Shown in pieces: positions 12,201 to 32,356 of a stretch of 64,000 bases of DNA. How positions within the stretch are numbered: position 1 is the stretch's first letter; the number at the start of each line of letters is the position of its first letter. The translations under genes and the position numbers were made by a program. Under the pieces are notes generated by a model. That model made no database searches. It worked only from the letters and a program-made list of their open reading frames with translations, and had not been told where the DNA came from. Origin of the DNA: Epinephelus fuscoguttatus (lineage: Eukaryota; Chordata; Actinopteri; Perciformes; Serranidae); NCBI RefSeq assembly GCF_011397635.1, contig NC_064756.1, positions 34,772,996-34,836,995 on the forward strand. Reading direction: 5' to 3'.

Positions 12201-14722
12201 CAAGCATTGTCCACAAACAATAGCTGCTGCTCTCCAGCACCAAATGGGAAGCAGCCAGCAGGGGAGATAGTGAACATGGAGGGGAGGTAAGAACATGAAC
12301 AAGTCACAGCTCTCTTGTATTGTGGAAAAGGAGGAGAAACTTGTGGACTCGTGGAGTGTACTTGATCCACCAAGCAGCACTTATTTTAGAGGGAAATCTT
12401 AATTTTTGAAACAGGTGGTCTCTCATTCCCACAGCATCCTCCCACAAAATTAGCACAGCAAACCAATGCAGACATTTAGCAAGTCAAGGCAACAAAATCC
12501 AAAATGTAAAGTTTGTACACAGATACAGTTTATCTGTATAGATTATATCGATTCCCAGTTGACAAGAATACTGTTGACATATGACGTCTTTTAAAGTGTA
12601 TTTGTATTGATGGTTAGGTTTATTTCCACACTGTGCCAAGTATGAGTGTAGCTATCAAGGCTCTGTTGTCTGTCCTGTGAAGAATGATCTGCGGTTTATA
12701 TGTAGACACGGATGGTGCATTTCTTTTTGAGCAGCACCTCAAATACCAAAGGCCGCAGGTCCTTTAACTCACCTAACAACTGGTTATTATTCACAAGTCC
12801 TTTCCACTCCTCATCACAGCTGTATAATATCTTCCCTCGCTTGATGGAATGGCTGCCAGGTCGACAGCACGTGATGTTTGCCAAAGTTGAGAAGCTGAGA
12901 GATTTTATTTTGAAGAAGATCCAGGAACACCAGGATACGCTGGATCCCAGCTCACCCAGAGATTACATTGACTGCTTCCTCACGAGACTCAGTCAGGTAT
13001 GACAGAACTCAGTTTATTAACCAGAATAAGCCTCTGTGAGCTGAAAATCATGTTTCTTATATTTACTGTGGACATGTTGAGCATGCTTACTCACTACACT
13101 TGCTTATTCACTGACGCAAATTCACATACACCCGCAGACCACTAGGTGCACAGATGCACTCCTTCCAGCGCACCTTGACTTGTTATCCTGCAGGTCGATT
13201 GTGTCGTCATATCAGTAAAATGTCTGTTTCATTTCTTTAGGAGAAGCATATTCCCACAACTGAGTTCCACCATGACAACTTGGCGTCAACAGTGTTGAAC
13301 CTATACCTGGCAGGAACTGAAACCACCAGCTCAACTATCAGATTTGGACTGAGTGTGCTGATCAAATACCCCAAAATACAGGGTAGGTCTAAGAAACCCT
13401 GTACACTAATGACCTCTACAGCCATTAGATGTCTTTTAAACACATGGCTATTTGACAAGTTTGTTGTAGGTTCACAGATATATTTTTTTAAGACTCAGGG
13501 CACTACAGCTCTTTACCATGTACCTTGTCAGTGGTTGTGGTTGCCCTGCTGTTATATTTATTGTACATTAAATTCTAGGAATTCAGAAGCTGAATTATGT
13601 TACTGCTAGCTCTTCTCCCAGTGAGGTGGTCTGTCGTGGTGGGGAGTGAGGTGTGGAACACACTGTGATTCGAGGCTTTGGCTAACATTAGCTACATAAA
13701 CTTGAACTTGAAGGCACAATCATTTTCTAAAGCCTGAGAACGAGCCAAGAGGAGGTGCAGAAGTCTAGTTTTCTCTCAGCTCACTTAAACTACATTATGA
13801 TCAAAGTTTGTTGTGGGATTTTTGCCCAATGACACCAAAATAGGACTGCCTACCCCAGCTTTAATTAATCAACTAATTGTTTCAGCACAAGTGAAATAGC
13901 TGTGTTTTCCTCATTCTTAAGAGAATATGCAGCAGGAGATCGACAGAGTGATTGGACAGGAGCGTTGTCCTTATATGGAGGACAGGAAGTCCCTACCCTT
14001 CACAGATGCAGTCCTCCATGAAATTCAGCGTCTAATAGATATTGTTCCCATGAACGTTCCTCACTATGCACTCCAGGACATCACTTTCAGGGGTTACACT
14101 ATTCCGAAGGTATTCTGGTTTCATCACATTAAGTGTTATTGATGTTAAATATTACCAGATCATTTAAAACTGATACTATGTCTTGTCTCAACAGGATACA
14201 TTAATTATTCCCTTGTTGCACTCTGTGCTGAAAGAGGAAAAACAGTGGGAGACCCCATGGTCCTTCAACCCACAGCACTTTCTGGACCAGAATGGCAACT
14301 TCAAGAAAAATCCTGCATTCCTGCCTTTCTCTGCAGGTGAATTAATAAGTACATGTAGAAATGTGGCTGAACATTAGTATAGCTTGCTAAGCAGATTTTA
14401 TTTTTTGTCATCCTTTTTTTCTCAGCTGTTATTTTCTTTTTAAGATGCCAATTATAAAGCCAGTCCCCACAATGATTTTCCATTTATCTCACGTTTATAT
14501 TCTCACTCTCGCTGGTTTGTATGTGGTTGTCTCTCAGGAAAGAGATCGTGTGTCGGTGAGTCCCTTGCTCGCATGGAGATTTTCCTCTTCATAGTGTCAC
14601 TTCTGCAGCGTTTCACCTTGTCCTGTCCTGGAGGACCTGACAGTGTGGATCTCAGCCCAGAGTACAGCAGCTTCGCCAATGTGCCTCGCAGGTACAAGGT
14701 CATCGCCACGCCCCGATGGTAA
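9219..14722 (+). CDS. cyp2y3-like: Cytochrome P450 family 2 (CYP2Y-like), complete, nine exons, 492 aa
   Basis: ER-anchored mono-oxygenase. Exons: 9219-9389, 10521-10683, 11366-11515, 11702-11862, 12820-12996, 13241-13382, 13922-14109, 14195-14336, 14538-14722. The interior lengths 163, 150, 161, 177, 142, 188 and 142 match the CYP2 standard. The start ATG opens a hydrophobic anchor (about residues 3-21), then basic RSRK and the hinge [12 protein letters not shown]. Motifs: WRQLRRF, helix-I AGTETTS near 298-304, ExxR at 355-358 (HEIQR), FNPQHF, and haem loop FSAGKRSCVG with ligand Cys436. It ends TPRW then TAA. There are no internal stops or frameshifts, so it is probably functional. Tandem duplicate of the gene ending at 4156, on the same strand, about 5 kb downstream. 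Substrate unknown. Subfamily is inferred from the adjacent tgfb1 block; alternatives are other fish members of the CYP2A/B/F/S-related clade. Confidence 0.95.
9640..10240. repeat. MITE-type repeat in CYP2 intron 1 (same family as 45405-45885)
   Basis: Shares with 45405-45885 the elements gtggcatcta, cagctgaaa, ttaggattcct, a gtttttacc..ggag block, ctgcagaggt..cttcctct and the cattcctgcc-like end. The block around ccaggag..tctgcagaggt occurs twice (about 9795-9835 and 10002-10040), so the copy appears partly duplicated internally. Confidence 0.55.
10741..11312. repeat. Foldback MITE, truncated, in CYP2 intron 2
   Basis: Begins ttaaagagacacttcaaccc. It carries an internal inverted repeat: the block about 10935-11030 (ccacagcaatgtcgctttcc through actattttctttctac) returns in reverse complement at about 11180-11275. 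It shares caatctagattgttttggt and agccttctctctaatat with the element at 20739-21067. The right terminus is missing, and similarity stops about 55 bases before exon 3 at 11366. Confidence 0.65.
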
Positions 14723-16636
14723 TGATTTACAGCAGTTGTTTTTGGGTACGATCAAGGGTTAAAGGTTTGACCAAATGTTAAAAAAGTTATACCAAAGATT
14801 CTAAAAAGGCTGTCTTGCTTTGATTGTATTTCCCCGTTATTTTTCCCGAGTTTTTTTTATGATCCAGAAATACAAAGTGATCACACAATTTATCTTCTGT
14901 ACCAATAATATTCTAAAATGATCCCAAAGAGCAGATAAAGTCTCTTATTGTTATGTTTTGCTTCCTCACTTGACTATATCTTTTACTCTGTGGGTTTTTT
15001 AAGGGGTTAAGAGAAAACTACATTAATGACATGATGATCACATAAAAAGAATTGTATATGAACAGATTTAATGATAAAACGAAATACTTGAATGTTTTGC
15101 CCAAGTTCAATCAGTCATCTTGTGACCAACTGTAGATTTTCGACAGTGAGCTAAAGCCATTATATTGCTCTCTTCAAAGCCAGACTCCATTAAGAAATCA
15201 GTGATCTCACGTCACTAAACACTTGAGCTGCCGGTCTACTGCTGCCTTGATCAGTTAGTTTGCTTGTGTGTTTGGATTCACCAAAGTCACACAATAACAC
15301 TAACTAACTGAGGCAGCAGCATACAAGTAGCTACCATGTTCAACGAGCCAAAATTAGTGTTTTGTCAGCAGAGTCTGGTGGCTTTGATTAGAGCATAGAT
15401 GGGTAACAGAAGACGTTAAGTGCTTCCCTATCTAAAGAAGCTGTTTGACAGAAAGGTAAAGCTGTGAAACTACTCTCAATATAGCCTACACTTAAAATCG
15501 TGTAAATTTTTTCATGTGGGATTATTTTAGGTGCCTTTAACATGCTTTGCTGCTGCCCCTGTCCAGAGTAGCACCTTTCTTAGCCTCCATGTCAACGCTC
15601 CTGCTGCTTAAACTTGGAGCGTATCACATGCTTCTACTGTATGTAATACAGTGACTATGGACAGGCACCTCATACAACCCCGCTTTAAAAGATCCAAACT
15701 ATCCCTGTGAGACCTGCTGGTTTACAGGCTGTAGCACAGTGATGTTTAGCATGGAGATACATCTGTAATTTGATGAGTTCAAGGTCAGGTGATCAGTCAG
15801 AGCTGTGTGTCTGACTGTCAGTGGGTTGATGAGTGTCCCAGTGTATCACTGTCTTGTGTCTAAGCAACAGAGTAAACATCCATGTCAGACTTTAGGGATC
15901 GTTGTTTAAGACTGAGCCTGCAATATGTTAAGAGCTCATCATATTACTTACGGTCAGCTGTTATGGCAGGCTTTATTGAACTTTTGATAAGACCCAGGAA
16001 GTTACACACAGACTCTACAGCATTATATGTGCTATTCTATAATATACTCATCTCTTTTTTTTTGGTTTTGTAATACAACATTTACAACATGTCTACTTTA
16101 CCTTCAGCTAAACAATGCATTTATTCATTCTATATTTTTTCAATAAAAATCTATCCAGAAATAAAACATTTAAATTGTGTTTTTTGACTATCTTATTAAA
16201 TGCAATAATCCTTACATGTATTTCATATTTTGAATGTGTAGTATGAACCTGCACAGGGATCAGATAACATGAAATCTGTAGTACTTTTGTCCAAGTAATG
16301 ATGGCACACTGGTGACTTTAAAGACCTATTTAATAATTTCATGTGTAATGTGAAAGTGAAGTACCCATATCTTCAGACCTGATGCGTGCTCTGTTCTTTC
16401 ATAATAGTACTGTCAGTGTGTTGCCTAACCTGCAACTGTAAATGCCCTATCGTGTAAAGAATATGAAGGGATAAAATCAACAAAAATGACAAGTGAGAGT
16501 GATCATACAATTAAAATACACTTCTTCACTGTCACACAAAAAAATATGTGTCCTCAAACTGGACTGTATTCAAATGATTGCACAAAATATCGCACTTGTC
16601 CATCTCTCTCTGCTCAGCCACAAACTTGTTGCTTTG
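14723..16636. other. Intergenic region between convergent CYP2 and cdkl1
   Basis: AT-rich with no coding sequence recognised. It must hold the 3' UTRs of both convergent genes. Candidate polyadenylation hexamers face each other: AATAAA on plus at 16142-16147 (about 1.4 kb after the CYP2 stop) and AATAAA on minus at 16125-16120 (about 0.5 kb after the cdkl1 stop). Confidence 0.45.
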
Positions 16637-23999
<7,363 letters not shown>

Positions 24000-24100
24000 T
24001 CAAAAGACACAAACTCAGCACTTAACTAAACTGTAACATGCAGGGATCATGCAGACCTTATAAACTATAGTGCCACAACCAGCATGAGACACACACTCAC

Positions 24101-24300
24101 CTGTCCACAATCTAAGAGGGTCTTCATCGACGAGTCAGCAGCGAGTGCGGATGATTTAACTCCACCAAAAGTCAGCAAAGTAACATTTGTGCGTGCGCAG
24201 CCTCTCTGGACCTAATTTCATAACGTCAGAGTGAAATATTTCACCAGTAAGGATTCCACAGGTCTCTCGCACTCCCTCTGTCTCTGTCTCTATCTCCGCG
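24101..24300 (-). promoter_or_regulatory. Probable first exon and promoter of cdkl1
   Basis: On the minus strand a strong donor (ggacag then gtgagtg) lies at 24101. It matches the acceptor at 23997 that opens the exon carrying the MEKYEK start. An ATG at 24127-24125 is in frame across the splice and would add 16 residues ([16 protein letters not shown]) before the conserved methionine. Whether this ATG is used or the exon is 5' UTR cannot be told; the family norm favours the MEKYEK start. The transcription start is unmapped. Confidence 0.5.
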
Positions 24301-24978
24301 TGCGTCGTCGCTGCCTTGGTAACGCTCTCAGGTTATTATTCCCCCTCAGCACAGTCTAACTCAATATACTGTACGTATTCATTTTTAATACAAATGTTCA
24401 GGCTGAAACCATGTCTGCTACATTCATAGACACGGACACTATAACGTCTGACTTACCTCTCAAACACGGCGCAGGTAAGAGCAGTAGTTCACTGCCAACA
24501 GGATAGCAATTCACAATGCTGCCTACGTCAGTTAATATACGCACGTGGATACACTTTCGTTGTAACCATGGAAACGGATGGCCCGTGAGGTGAGGTGGAC
24601 GCACGTTTACAGGAAAAAGCCCAAGGCGTAGTATTTCTAATCAATTAGCTAAAAGATAGACTAAAAACTTAATCACAATGTTAAATGTAACTTTTGAATA
24701 TGAGTTGGCGTCAGGCTTTGCTATTTAACAAAGGAAAAACCCCACTGAGGTTCGCTAACTATGCAGGACAATAACCTTAATGAAATTTGATCGTCTAAAA
24801 AATATGGTAATTTGCCCGTTAATATGTCAGTTTCGAACAATTACTAAGCTCAGCATGTAAAGGCAGAGGAAAGTAGGAGAGTAGACATAACAGTGGCACA
24901 GTATTCATAGCTTGTCAGTCATATCATTTTTGTGCCTACAAATAGCCTTTAGACCTACGTTTATTTATTCTTTGACCA

Positions 24979-25180
24979 TAATTATACTGCAGGAGTTGTG
25001 TGAGAGTTTGTAAAGGGATGTTTTGATATAGTTTTACTGTTATTAAATGTGTTCTCCGTTTACTTAAAATGATAGAGTGTTTGCCCTTTTTGGATTCTCT
25101 GTTCAGTGTGGATGCATGTGAGAAAAACTCACAAATTCAGTGTAACACAAGGTGAGTAGTTGATATAAAAGTTCCTTTAA
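24979..25180. repeat. Partial copy of the foldback MITE family
   Basis: Only the right half is present: attatactgcaggagttgtg, then atgttttgata, then ggattctctgttca, ending gttcctttaa. It matches the right halves of 22038-22657 and 53833-54422. Confidence 0.6.
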
Positions 25181-25499
25181 TGTTTTACATCCAGAATATA
25201 TGATCAATTTATGAAATATAATCTATTTCAATATACCCAACAGCATATAAAGTACTTAGAAGGAGCTCAAATTTGACCAGCTACAACAAAATGCTTCTTT
25301 TCTCATAATACATGTGCAATAATAACGTAATATATGATAATATAACATTGACAGCAGCCATTCAGCTGCATAAAACTTGCTTTTACTTTTGATACTTTTA
25401 AGTAGCCTACATTTGCCTGATGGTCTTTTACCTGAGTAAGATTTTGAACGCAGGACTTGAATTTTTTAGTGTGCCTCTCTGTCCCTCCTCCGCATTCCC

Positions 25500-25850
25500 C
25501 CATTTTCTATCAGTTCACCAGATGCCCTGGCATTTTCCCTCCTTTCCCTTTCTCCGGACTGCCCCACCCACCTACTAACCTGTTCCCACTAAGCCGCCTG
25601 CTCTACAGTTGCCTGACCTTCTCCGCCCACCCTTAACAGCCCATTTAACTGGCCCATTTGCTTTCAAGCCTCTGATCCCTGCAACCTGTAATCCTGTCAC
25701 CTTGAGCCTGTACCTGTCCGCCTGACCTTCTGCCTGCCTGTAAGTCTATATACATCCTTATATACCTTCACTTTAGCAATAAATCACTTAATTGATCTTG
25801 TCTGCTCTCTTTCTCTGTTTGTGCCCAATCCTGCATTTGAGTCAAAATAT
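25500..25850 (+). repeat. Possible solo LTR fragment
   Basis: Pyrimidine-rich sequence followed by cctgcctgcctgtaag, a TATA-like tatatacatccttatata, agcaataaatcacttaattg (AATAAA hexamer) and a T/C/G-rich tail. This order resembles the R/U5 region of fish LTR retrotransposons. No coding or second LTR was found, so this is tentative. Confidence 0.35.
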
Positions 25851-25934
25851 GTGTTTTATTACTTTTACTTAAGTAACAGATCCCAGTGCTTATAATGCAC
25901 TGACATAAGAATATGCCTCATAGTTAGGAGAAGA

Positions 25935-26215
25935 CGATATACTTTATTAATCACAGAGGGCAAATTCGCGTTTTTCCATTCTGTTGTCATATACACACAA
26001 GAAATACACACACACTCACAAACAGGACCTATACATGCATTCAATGGAGGGGTATCAGATTGAGGGGGCTGCCCTTGGACAGGCACCCCGAACAGTTGGA
26101 GGTTCAGTACCTTGCTCAGGGGCACCTCGGCAGTGCCCAGCAGGCAAGCTGGCACCTCTCCAGTTGCCGGGCCACACTTCATGCTGGTCCGTATGGGGAC
26201 TTGTAATGGCGACCA
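25935..26215 (-). repeat. tRNA-derived SINE, antisense
   Basis: Starts gatatactttattaatcac and contains cttgctcaggggcacctcgg and a gtatggggacttgtaatggc head. The latter looks like a decayed reverse-complement box B. I recognise the arrangement as a common percomorph SINE. Confidence 0.6.
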
Positions 26216-27249
26216 TTAATATAGCTGTTATCCAAAATAAAGTTCCAGAGCAAGCCTGGTTGCAGCAGTCACAAAGAAGCTACAGCGTCACGTCACTCTG
26301 CCACAGATACGAAATGTATGCAGGACCAGCTCTGATGTGGTTGCATGATTAATAGACTGTTCTATTCTCTCTGTTGACTGTGAATTTTTTTCTCCCTCAG
26401 TGTCCTCCCTCGGCTCGTCTGGCTTAGAGACTTTTGGGTTTGCCACAGCTCCATGGGATCCTCTGCAGAATCACACACAGAATCATTTAGGACTTCAGGG
26501 TGAATTATGGGAAAGCAGACCATGTTGCACTCATGTGCTCAGAGACACACAGACACCCTGAGGTGCTGGCATGGAGGCCTTGTGGTGAAGGGTATGAAAT
26601 ACCCCATGGCAGACTGGTAAGACGGTTGGATAAACGGGGGTCAGTAAGTCACGTAGGTTGTTGTGTTCAGAGACAGTAAGTTGGAAGAGAAAATAGGTCA
26701 GAGCATTTACTTTGGATTTTTAATCAGGCTTTCTTTGCATGATAAGAATGCTTGTGTTGCTGGGGCAAAATTTAGCACAGTATGTTTTTGGCACTTCCTC
26801 TGTTCAGCTTTCATATTGTTTTTGTCTGATAGTGCTCAGAAGCTCTTAATTTCATCACAGGATGCATCTCTGGTTAAAAGAGTGAAAGAGGAAATGCTCA
26901 TTATCTTTAATTTTGAAATACATGACTGCGATGTTAACCAAAGCTATGAGTGTATGGAAGAAGTCACTGCTGTTATTTTGTCTTTGACAAAATGTTACAG
27001 GAGGGAGATCTGAAACTTTATCTGTTGTGACCGTTCTCTTCCTCAGTTGCACTACTGATTTTACGGTTGTGTACATTTTACATTGTAGTGTGGATCAGAA
27101 AAAAAGGCAAATGTTTAAAGTTAAGGCTTAAAGACAGCGATGTCAACCACAAAGTTGTTTATTGTTTCACATACATGCCTACAGCAAATACACTTACATC
27201 ACCAACCTTGCCTCCCACCCACCCCAGTTAAAACAGTATAGAACAATTA

Positions 27250-27900
27250 CCTGTTTCACCAAATTATATAGGCCTCTACCCAGAATAAACTCTTTAGTTG
27301 CTTTTAAAAACTTTCTTTACTTGTTTCTTGAGTTATACAGTTTGAGAAACTATTCCAGTGAGAAATGGCTCTATAAATAACAGTTTCTTTCATTGCATTT
27401 GTTTCTAGTTTGAGGAATTGTAACCTGATCCCTCCTAAAATGTCTTGTGTTGTGGTTATGTCTGTTCTGGAAAACGTTTTTTTTTTTTTTTTTTAAGTAC
27501 AGGCCGTAGAGTTGTTTTAAAATGCATATGTTTCCAAATATAATTAGAAGACTGCTTTCAGCCAGGCTCAGATCAGTGTGCATTTAGTCTACACTTTCTC
27601 CTCTTGAACTCTTAAGTGCAAGATGAGCTGCTCTGTTCTGCACTAAGCTTGTGTAGCTCTTTATCTGCAGTGCTTGACCATGGCAGTAGTCAAGATGATT
27701 TAATATGGCTTGTATGACCTGCAAAGTGGTCAGGTATAAGGAAAAAGGAGCATCTTCTGGTCATAGGTGTACCTCTCCTCATTTTCCCCAAATATTTTGT
27801 CAGTGTGCCTCTGCCAGGATAGTTGCTCAACAAGGATGACCCCCAGAAGTTCAGCTGCTGTGTGCTCAGCACAGCTGCCCAATTGCCCTCGTTGCCCTTT
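27250..27900 (-). pseudogene. Decayed non-LTR retrotransposon (LINE) 3' ORF fragment
   Basis: On the minus strand 27371-27583 encodes a stretch with HNHNTRHFRRDQVTIPQ, which resembles the HNYNTR region near the C-terminus of many LINE reverse transcriptases. The frame then shifts to one reading RAISHWNSFS, again like the family's W-N-S-L region. Stops and frameshifts show it is dead. An A-run on this strand (27478-27494) breaks the frame upstream. Confidence 0.45.
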
Positions 27901-28740
27901 TACCAGGATCAAAATCCTTTAAATGATGCACCATCTTTGGCCACCAGGCGGCAGTGCTTACCCATCAAAGCTCCCACAGATCAACACAACAGGGCAAGTT
28001 ACAGTAATAGTTGTTGACAGTTGATAGCCACACTCATGTTATTCCCACCTGCTTATCGTCAGTGGTAATCAGAGATATAGTGTTGTTGAGACTGTGGGAC
28101 CAGTTGTCTATAGTGCCTTTGTTTGAGTCATCATTGTTTACAGTTGTTATTAGCGCTGGTATTTTAGGGGATTTTTGCGTTGAGTTTCCCTATGTTAAAT
28201 GTCACCACTTATTGCCAGTGTATGATGAATGGCTCTTTCTTCATAACTGTCACACTGAATGGAAGACAATAAACAAACATGTGAAACACATTTGGGCAAA
28301 ACCTAAAAAAAAATCCAAGACCAAAGAGCAATTTACTATCTTTACTTCCCTGTTGAATCATCCCTCAGACAGAGACAAAATGATTGAAACCATCACCGGT
28401 TTGTTTTAGTCTTGCCTTCCTTTTGAAAATACACAATCCAACCTCTAAAAAGCACCCAGACCTAGGTCACTGCACCACACAGTCCAGCCCTGTTGGCTCT
28501 CCATCCCTTGACATTCACCATTCTACTTTTAGACACGCTGCTCCCAAGTGGCTCAGTTCTTTGGCCTGGCAGGCGTTCACCTTCACAGCCACCAGGTAAA
28601 TGTGGCGGTCAGTTGGCGGGACACTGGTGCCATGCAGGGCTTGTTGACATGTCAGTCATCACTGCCTCTGTGGGCAGACAGGCCAGAGAGTGTGAGAGAG
28701 CTGGTGCCTCTAAAGTCAGTCATTCAGAGTGTTGAGCTCC

Positions 28741-30502
28741 TGGCTTCCTGATGTGGACAGAAGGCAGGCAGCAGAGCTCTGTTAAACAGCAGATGTTTTA
28801 CACTGCGGCCGTTACCCTCATTTCCTGGGCGGAGAGCTCCTCGCTCTATTAGACGAGTAACAGGAACCAGAAAGAAAAGAAGAGTTAGAGAGAGAGGCAG
28901 AGCGAGGGAGCGCGAGAGAAAAGTTAGCCGAGCTTCCACAAATCACTTTGTCACCAGCAAGCTCTGACAAGCACCAGGAGAGAGGGAGCGCTCAAGAGAC
29001 GGGGAGAGAGGCAGGGAGTTAAATAGAGGTGCGAACAGGGAGTTGTGTCAGAGGAGACTCAAGAGGGAAGGTGTGAAGAAGCTGCAGAGGGCATAAATGA
29101 GGTGATACCGATGGATGGACAGAGACAAGACTACAATCTGATTCTCACAACAGTGTGAGCTAAGAGGGACTGTCACTCCTGCTACTGCTGCCGGTACTGC
29201 TGCTGTGTCTGGATGATACCCAGTTAAAGAGAAGGTGTGTCAAAACTTAACATTTTGTTACATGAGGACAGTGTTTGATTGGCAGAAGCTGTGGTTTTAT
29301 CTTCTGATAACATCCCTCGCCTGAGATCACATTATTGTGTTTGAGAATGAAGACACAGTTACAGAGGCAGCTGCTCTGTGTGTGAAGTCGGCATGAGTCG
29401 GAGGCGCTGAAAGCATTTTCTGGTGAACTGCAGCTGTACACAGATCAGATCACATGCTGTTATTGCTAAAAAGAGGTAGTCAGAGAGGAGAGCGATACAA
29501 GTTTATCAGATCTGTGGGGACGTTTCTTTAGGTCTTGGTTGCATAGGTTTGCGACTGGTGTAAGTCAGTGAGATTTTAAATACCACATTGTACCTTGTTT
29601 CTCTGCACTGTGGATATCTAATTGGCTCTGGCTTGACCCAAAGCCTCAGGGGTCATCTGATCAAACTTCACCAGCAGAGAAATAGGAAGGCAGTTTTTCC
29701 ACTTAAAGCACAGGACGTATCGCTGCTGTTTTCTCTTCCTTAGAGACGTTTAGAAAGGACCTTGACATTACACCCCTGTAAAGAGCAGTCCTCAATAATC
29801 TGTGAAGAGACCTTGTGGGTCAAGGAGGACAAGAAGCAGTGTCTCTGCCACTCTGCCACTATTAATTTTTGTAAGTTAAGCCTGGTAAGCAACACAACCT
29901 TGAGGTGACATGTGGAGGTTTATGTACTTGCTTTGAGTAGGAAGGGATTCAGTTTGATATTGCAGGTCTTGAAATCACATTCACAATTTAGTCTTTGAGT
30001 ACAGAATCAGCTCCATTACGTATCTGAGTGTTGATTGTTGTGGACTCAGTGAGGACCTTCTAAGTGTCGGTGGTGCTGTCTGTTTGTATGTTTGGCTGGG
30101 CTCTGTTAGTATTTGACAGCTCCACTCTGGACTCATTTCAGCGTCTGGGACGTCATTGTGTTACCTGTGTGGCTGAGTCAGAGGCTGGCTCATCACTCCA
30201 CGTCTGTCCGCCCACTGGGATTCTCTCCATTTGCCTCTATGCAAAGAGGGCAGAAGTTTTAGGTGGTTTTTACAGCAACAGTGACAGTGGTGGCACCAGC
30301 AGTCCTGAACTCTTCGGACTCTCCACACTGCATTAATTGTTTCGCTGTGTGTAAACACCTTGCGTCACTCACACCTCTCCCCTGAGTGATTCACTGTTCC
30401 CTAAGCATCCCCGGTTGGAGGCAAGGCAGTGAAAGAAAAGGTAAGGGAGAATTTGCTCAGAACCAAAGTGCTTACGTGGGTGCGAACAGTCAGGTTGACA
30501 CC
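28741..30502 (+). promoter_or_regulatory. Promoter and 5' UTR region of tgfb1
   Basis: A purine-rich tract (28870-29060) with repeated gagagag and gagcgc precedes tgfb1. A perfect AP-1 consensus tgagtca occurs at 30174-30180; AP-1 control of mammalian TGFB1 is established, but use here is only inferred. The start context is gacaccATGa. The transcription start and any 5' UTR intron cannot be fixed from sequence. Confidence 0.4.
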
Positions 30503-32323
30503 ATGAAGCTGACGTTCATGATGCTCATGGTTGTGTACATGGTGGGCAATGTAAGTGGTATGTCTACGTGTAAGACGCTGGACCTAGAGATGGTGAAGAA
30601 AAAGCGCATCGAAGCCATCAGGAGCCAGATCCTCAGCAAACTGCGTTTGCCAAAAGAGCCAGAGCCAGATCAGGCAGGAGATGAGGAGGAGATCCCCTCC
30701 ACCCTACTGTCCCTCTACAACAGCACCAAGGAGATGCTGAAGGAGCAGCAGACCGAGGTCCAGACAGACATCTCCACAGAGCAGGAGGAGGAAGAGTACT
30801 TCGCCAAGGTCCTGCACAAGTTCAACATGACCGGTGAGTGCCAGATCATTCGGAACACATCAGTCAAGTATTGTGGCACACTGACACCCATTGTCAAGAA
30901 TGAGGGAAATTGCTGATGGCTTAACTACAGCACTAAGAATGTCAAGTAATAGTACAATGGTGATTTATGCTCCCTACATTTACAGGCACTTCAGGCAAAC
31001 TGCTCAAGACACACACACGCACACACACAGCAAAGATCCTGAAGATGATTACAGGGTTCCACGTCAATGTTTTGTTTTTCACTTTTCCGGTCGGGCAAGT
31101 GGGACAAAAATCTACTTGCTCGTAGTCAATTTTTACTTGCCCCTATACGAATTGTTATATTTATGACTGGTTCAGAAAAAAACAACAAAGACTAAAGTTA
31201 ACGGTCATGTTTAATCTTTATTGAAGTAAATGAATTAGGAAAGGGACACAGTAGCCTTAGTTACACAAAGATTGCACTGTAGGGCCGCCACAGAGACCCT
31301 TCTTTACACTGCCATTGTATTTTTACACGGAACCAAACAACATTTGCATGGTGTCGCTCTAGTGTGTTTTTTTTAATAGAATGCTGGTGTCTCAGAAGCA
31401 AAAGAGGCATGATGGGCATGACATGTAGGACAACAGTGTCAGCCTCTAGTGTGACATAGACACATTGAAGGCACTTTCTGAACAGTAACAATGGCACAAC
31501 GTGGCAATAACATTCATTGACCGGCCCTGTTCTATAGCAACTGATCTCGTGCTCTGCTCAGAGGGTAGAAGCTCCCTGCGTTTTTCTTCAGGTCTTACAT
31601 TCACAACTGCTATTGACAGAGGGAAATCTATTTGTAGCAAGAACTACTGCATACAAATTAAGCCAAAGAAGGTGTTTTGTCGTTAAAGCCAATATTTCAC
31701 GTTCCAAACTTTGAGGCTACAGCCCAAATTAATCAGCATATGCCCAATGGCTGGTGTCAATTCCAATCTCCTCCATAAATTCCCTCAACATGTGTACCCC
31801 TTCTGATCTCCACCCAACATCTTCAGGCAGCCTGAGGAGTTCAGAGATCACAGGCGTAACAAGTTAGCAGGACTGTGCTTTGCATCTGGTCTTATGCTCC
31901 GTGTTGCTTTCGTGGTGTCTATGGCATTTTTACGGCTTTATTAGCGATGTTTGTTTGGCTTGCCCGCATACGCTGTTTGTTCAGCCAAATGGTTTTTGGC
32001 TGTAGTTTTGCAATGACTCCCAAAACTATTATGATAAACAGACTTTTTTCTTAGTTTGTTGCTTTGCTCTATTGTTCTCTACATGCCTATACTCCTCACC
32101 CTATCAGGCAGGCATCCACACTATCCCTCTTTTATCCACCACTTCAAAAGGAAGACTTGAGTGGATGGACGGTGCTCAGGAGTGTGCAGACCAAAGGGAG
32201 AACAAAGGAACTTTCAAAATGAAGGGGCATGATTTTGTTCTGCTTAGATGAAAACCAAAGAACAGGAGGGAATTATGGGAAAATTGAGAAAATTCGCCCT
32301 TACCCTGCCTCTCTTTCGTTTTC

Positions 32324-32356
<33 letters not shown>

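Larger units (their letters stand above)
24301..28740. other. Intergenic region between cdkl1 and tgfb1 (divergent genes)
   Basis: No gene recognised. It holds a partial foldback MITE (24979-25180), an LTR-like stretch (25500-25850), an antisense SINE (25935-26215) and a decayed LINE fragment (about 27250-27900, minus). The remaining reading frames (for example 116 codons at 26663 and 132 at 28011) resemble no family and lack gene context. Confidence 0.5.

Noticed and set aside
26663-27013. 116-codon open frame on plus
   Set aside because: Unmatched sequence with no gene context; likely chance.
28011-28409. 132-codon open frame on plus
   Set aside because: No recognisable domain, poor start context, no splice partners, beside decayed repeats.
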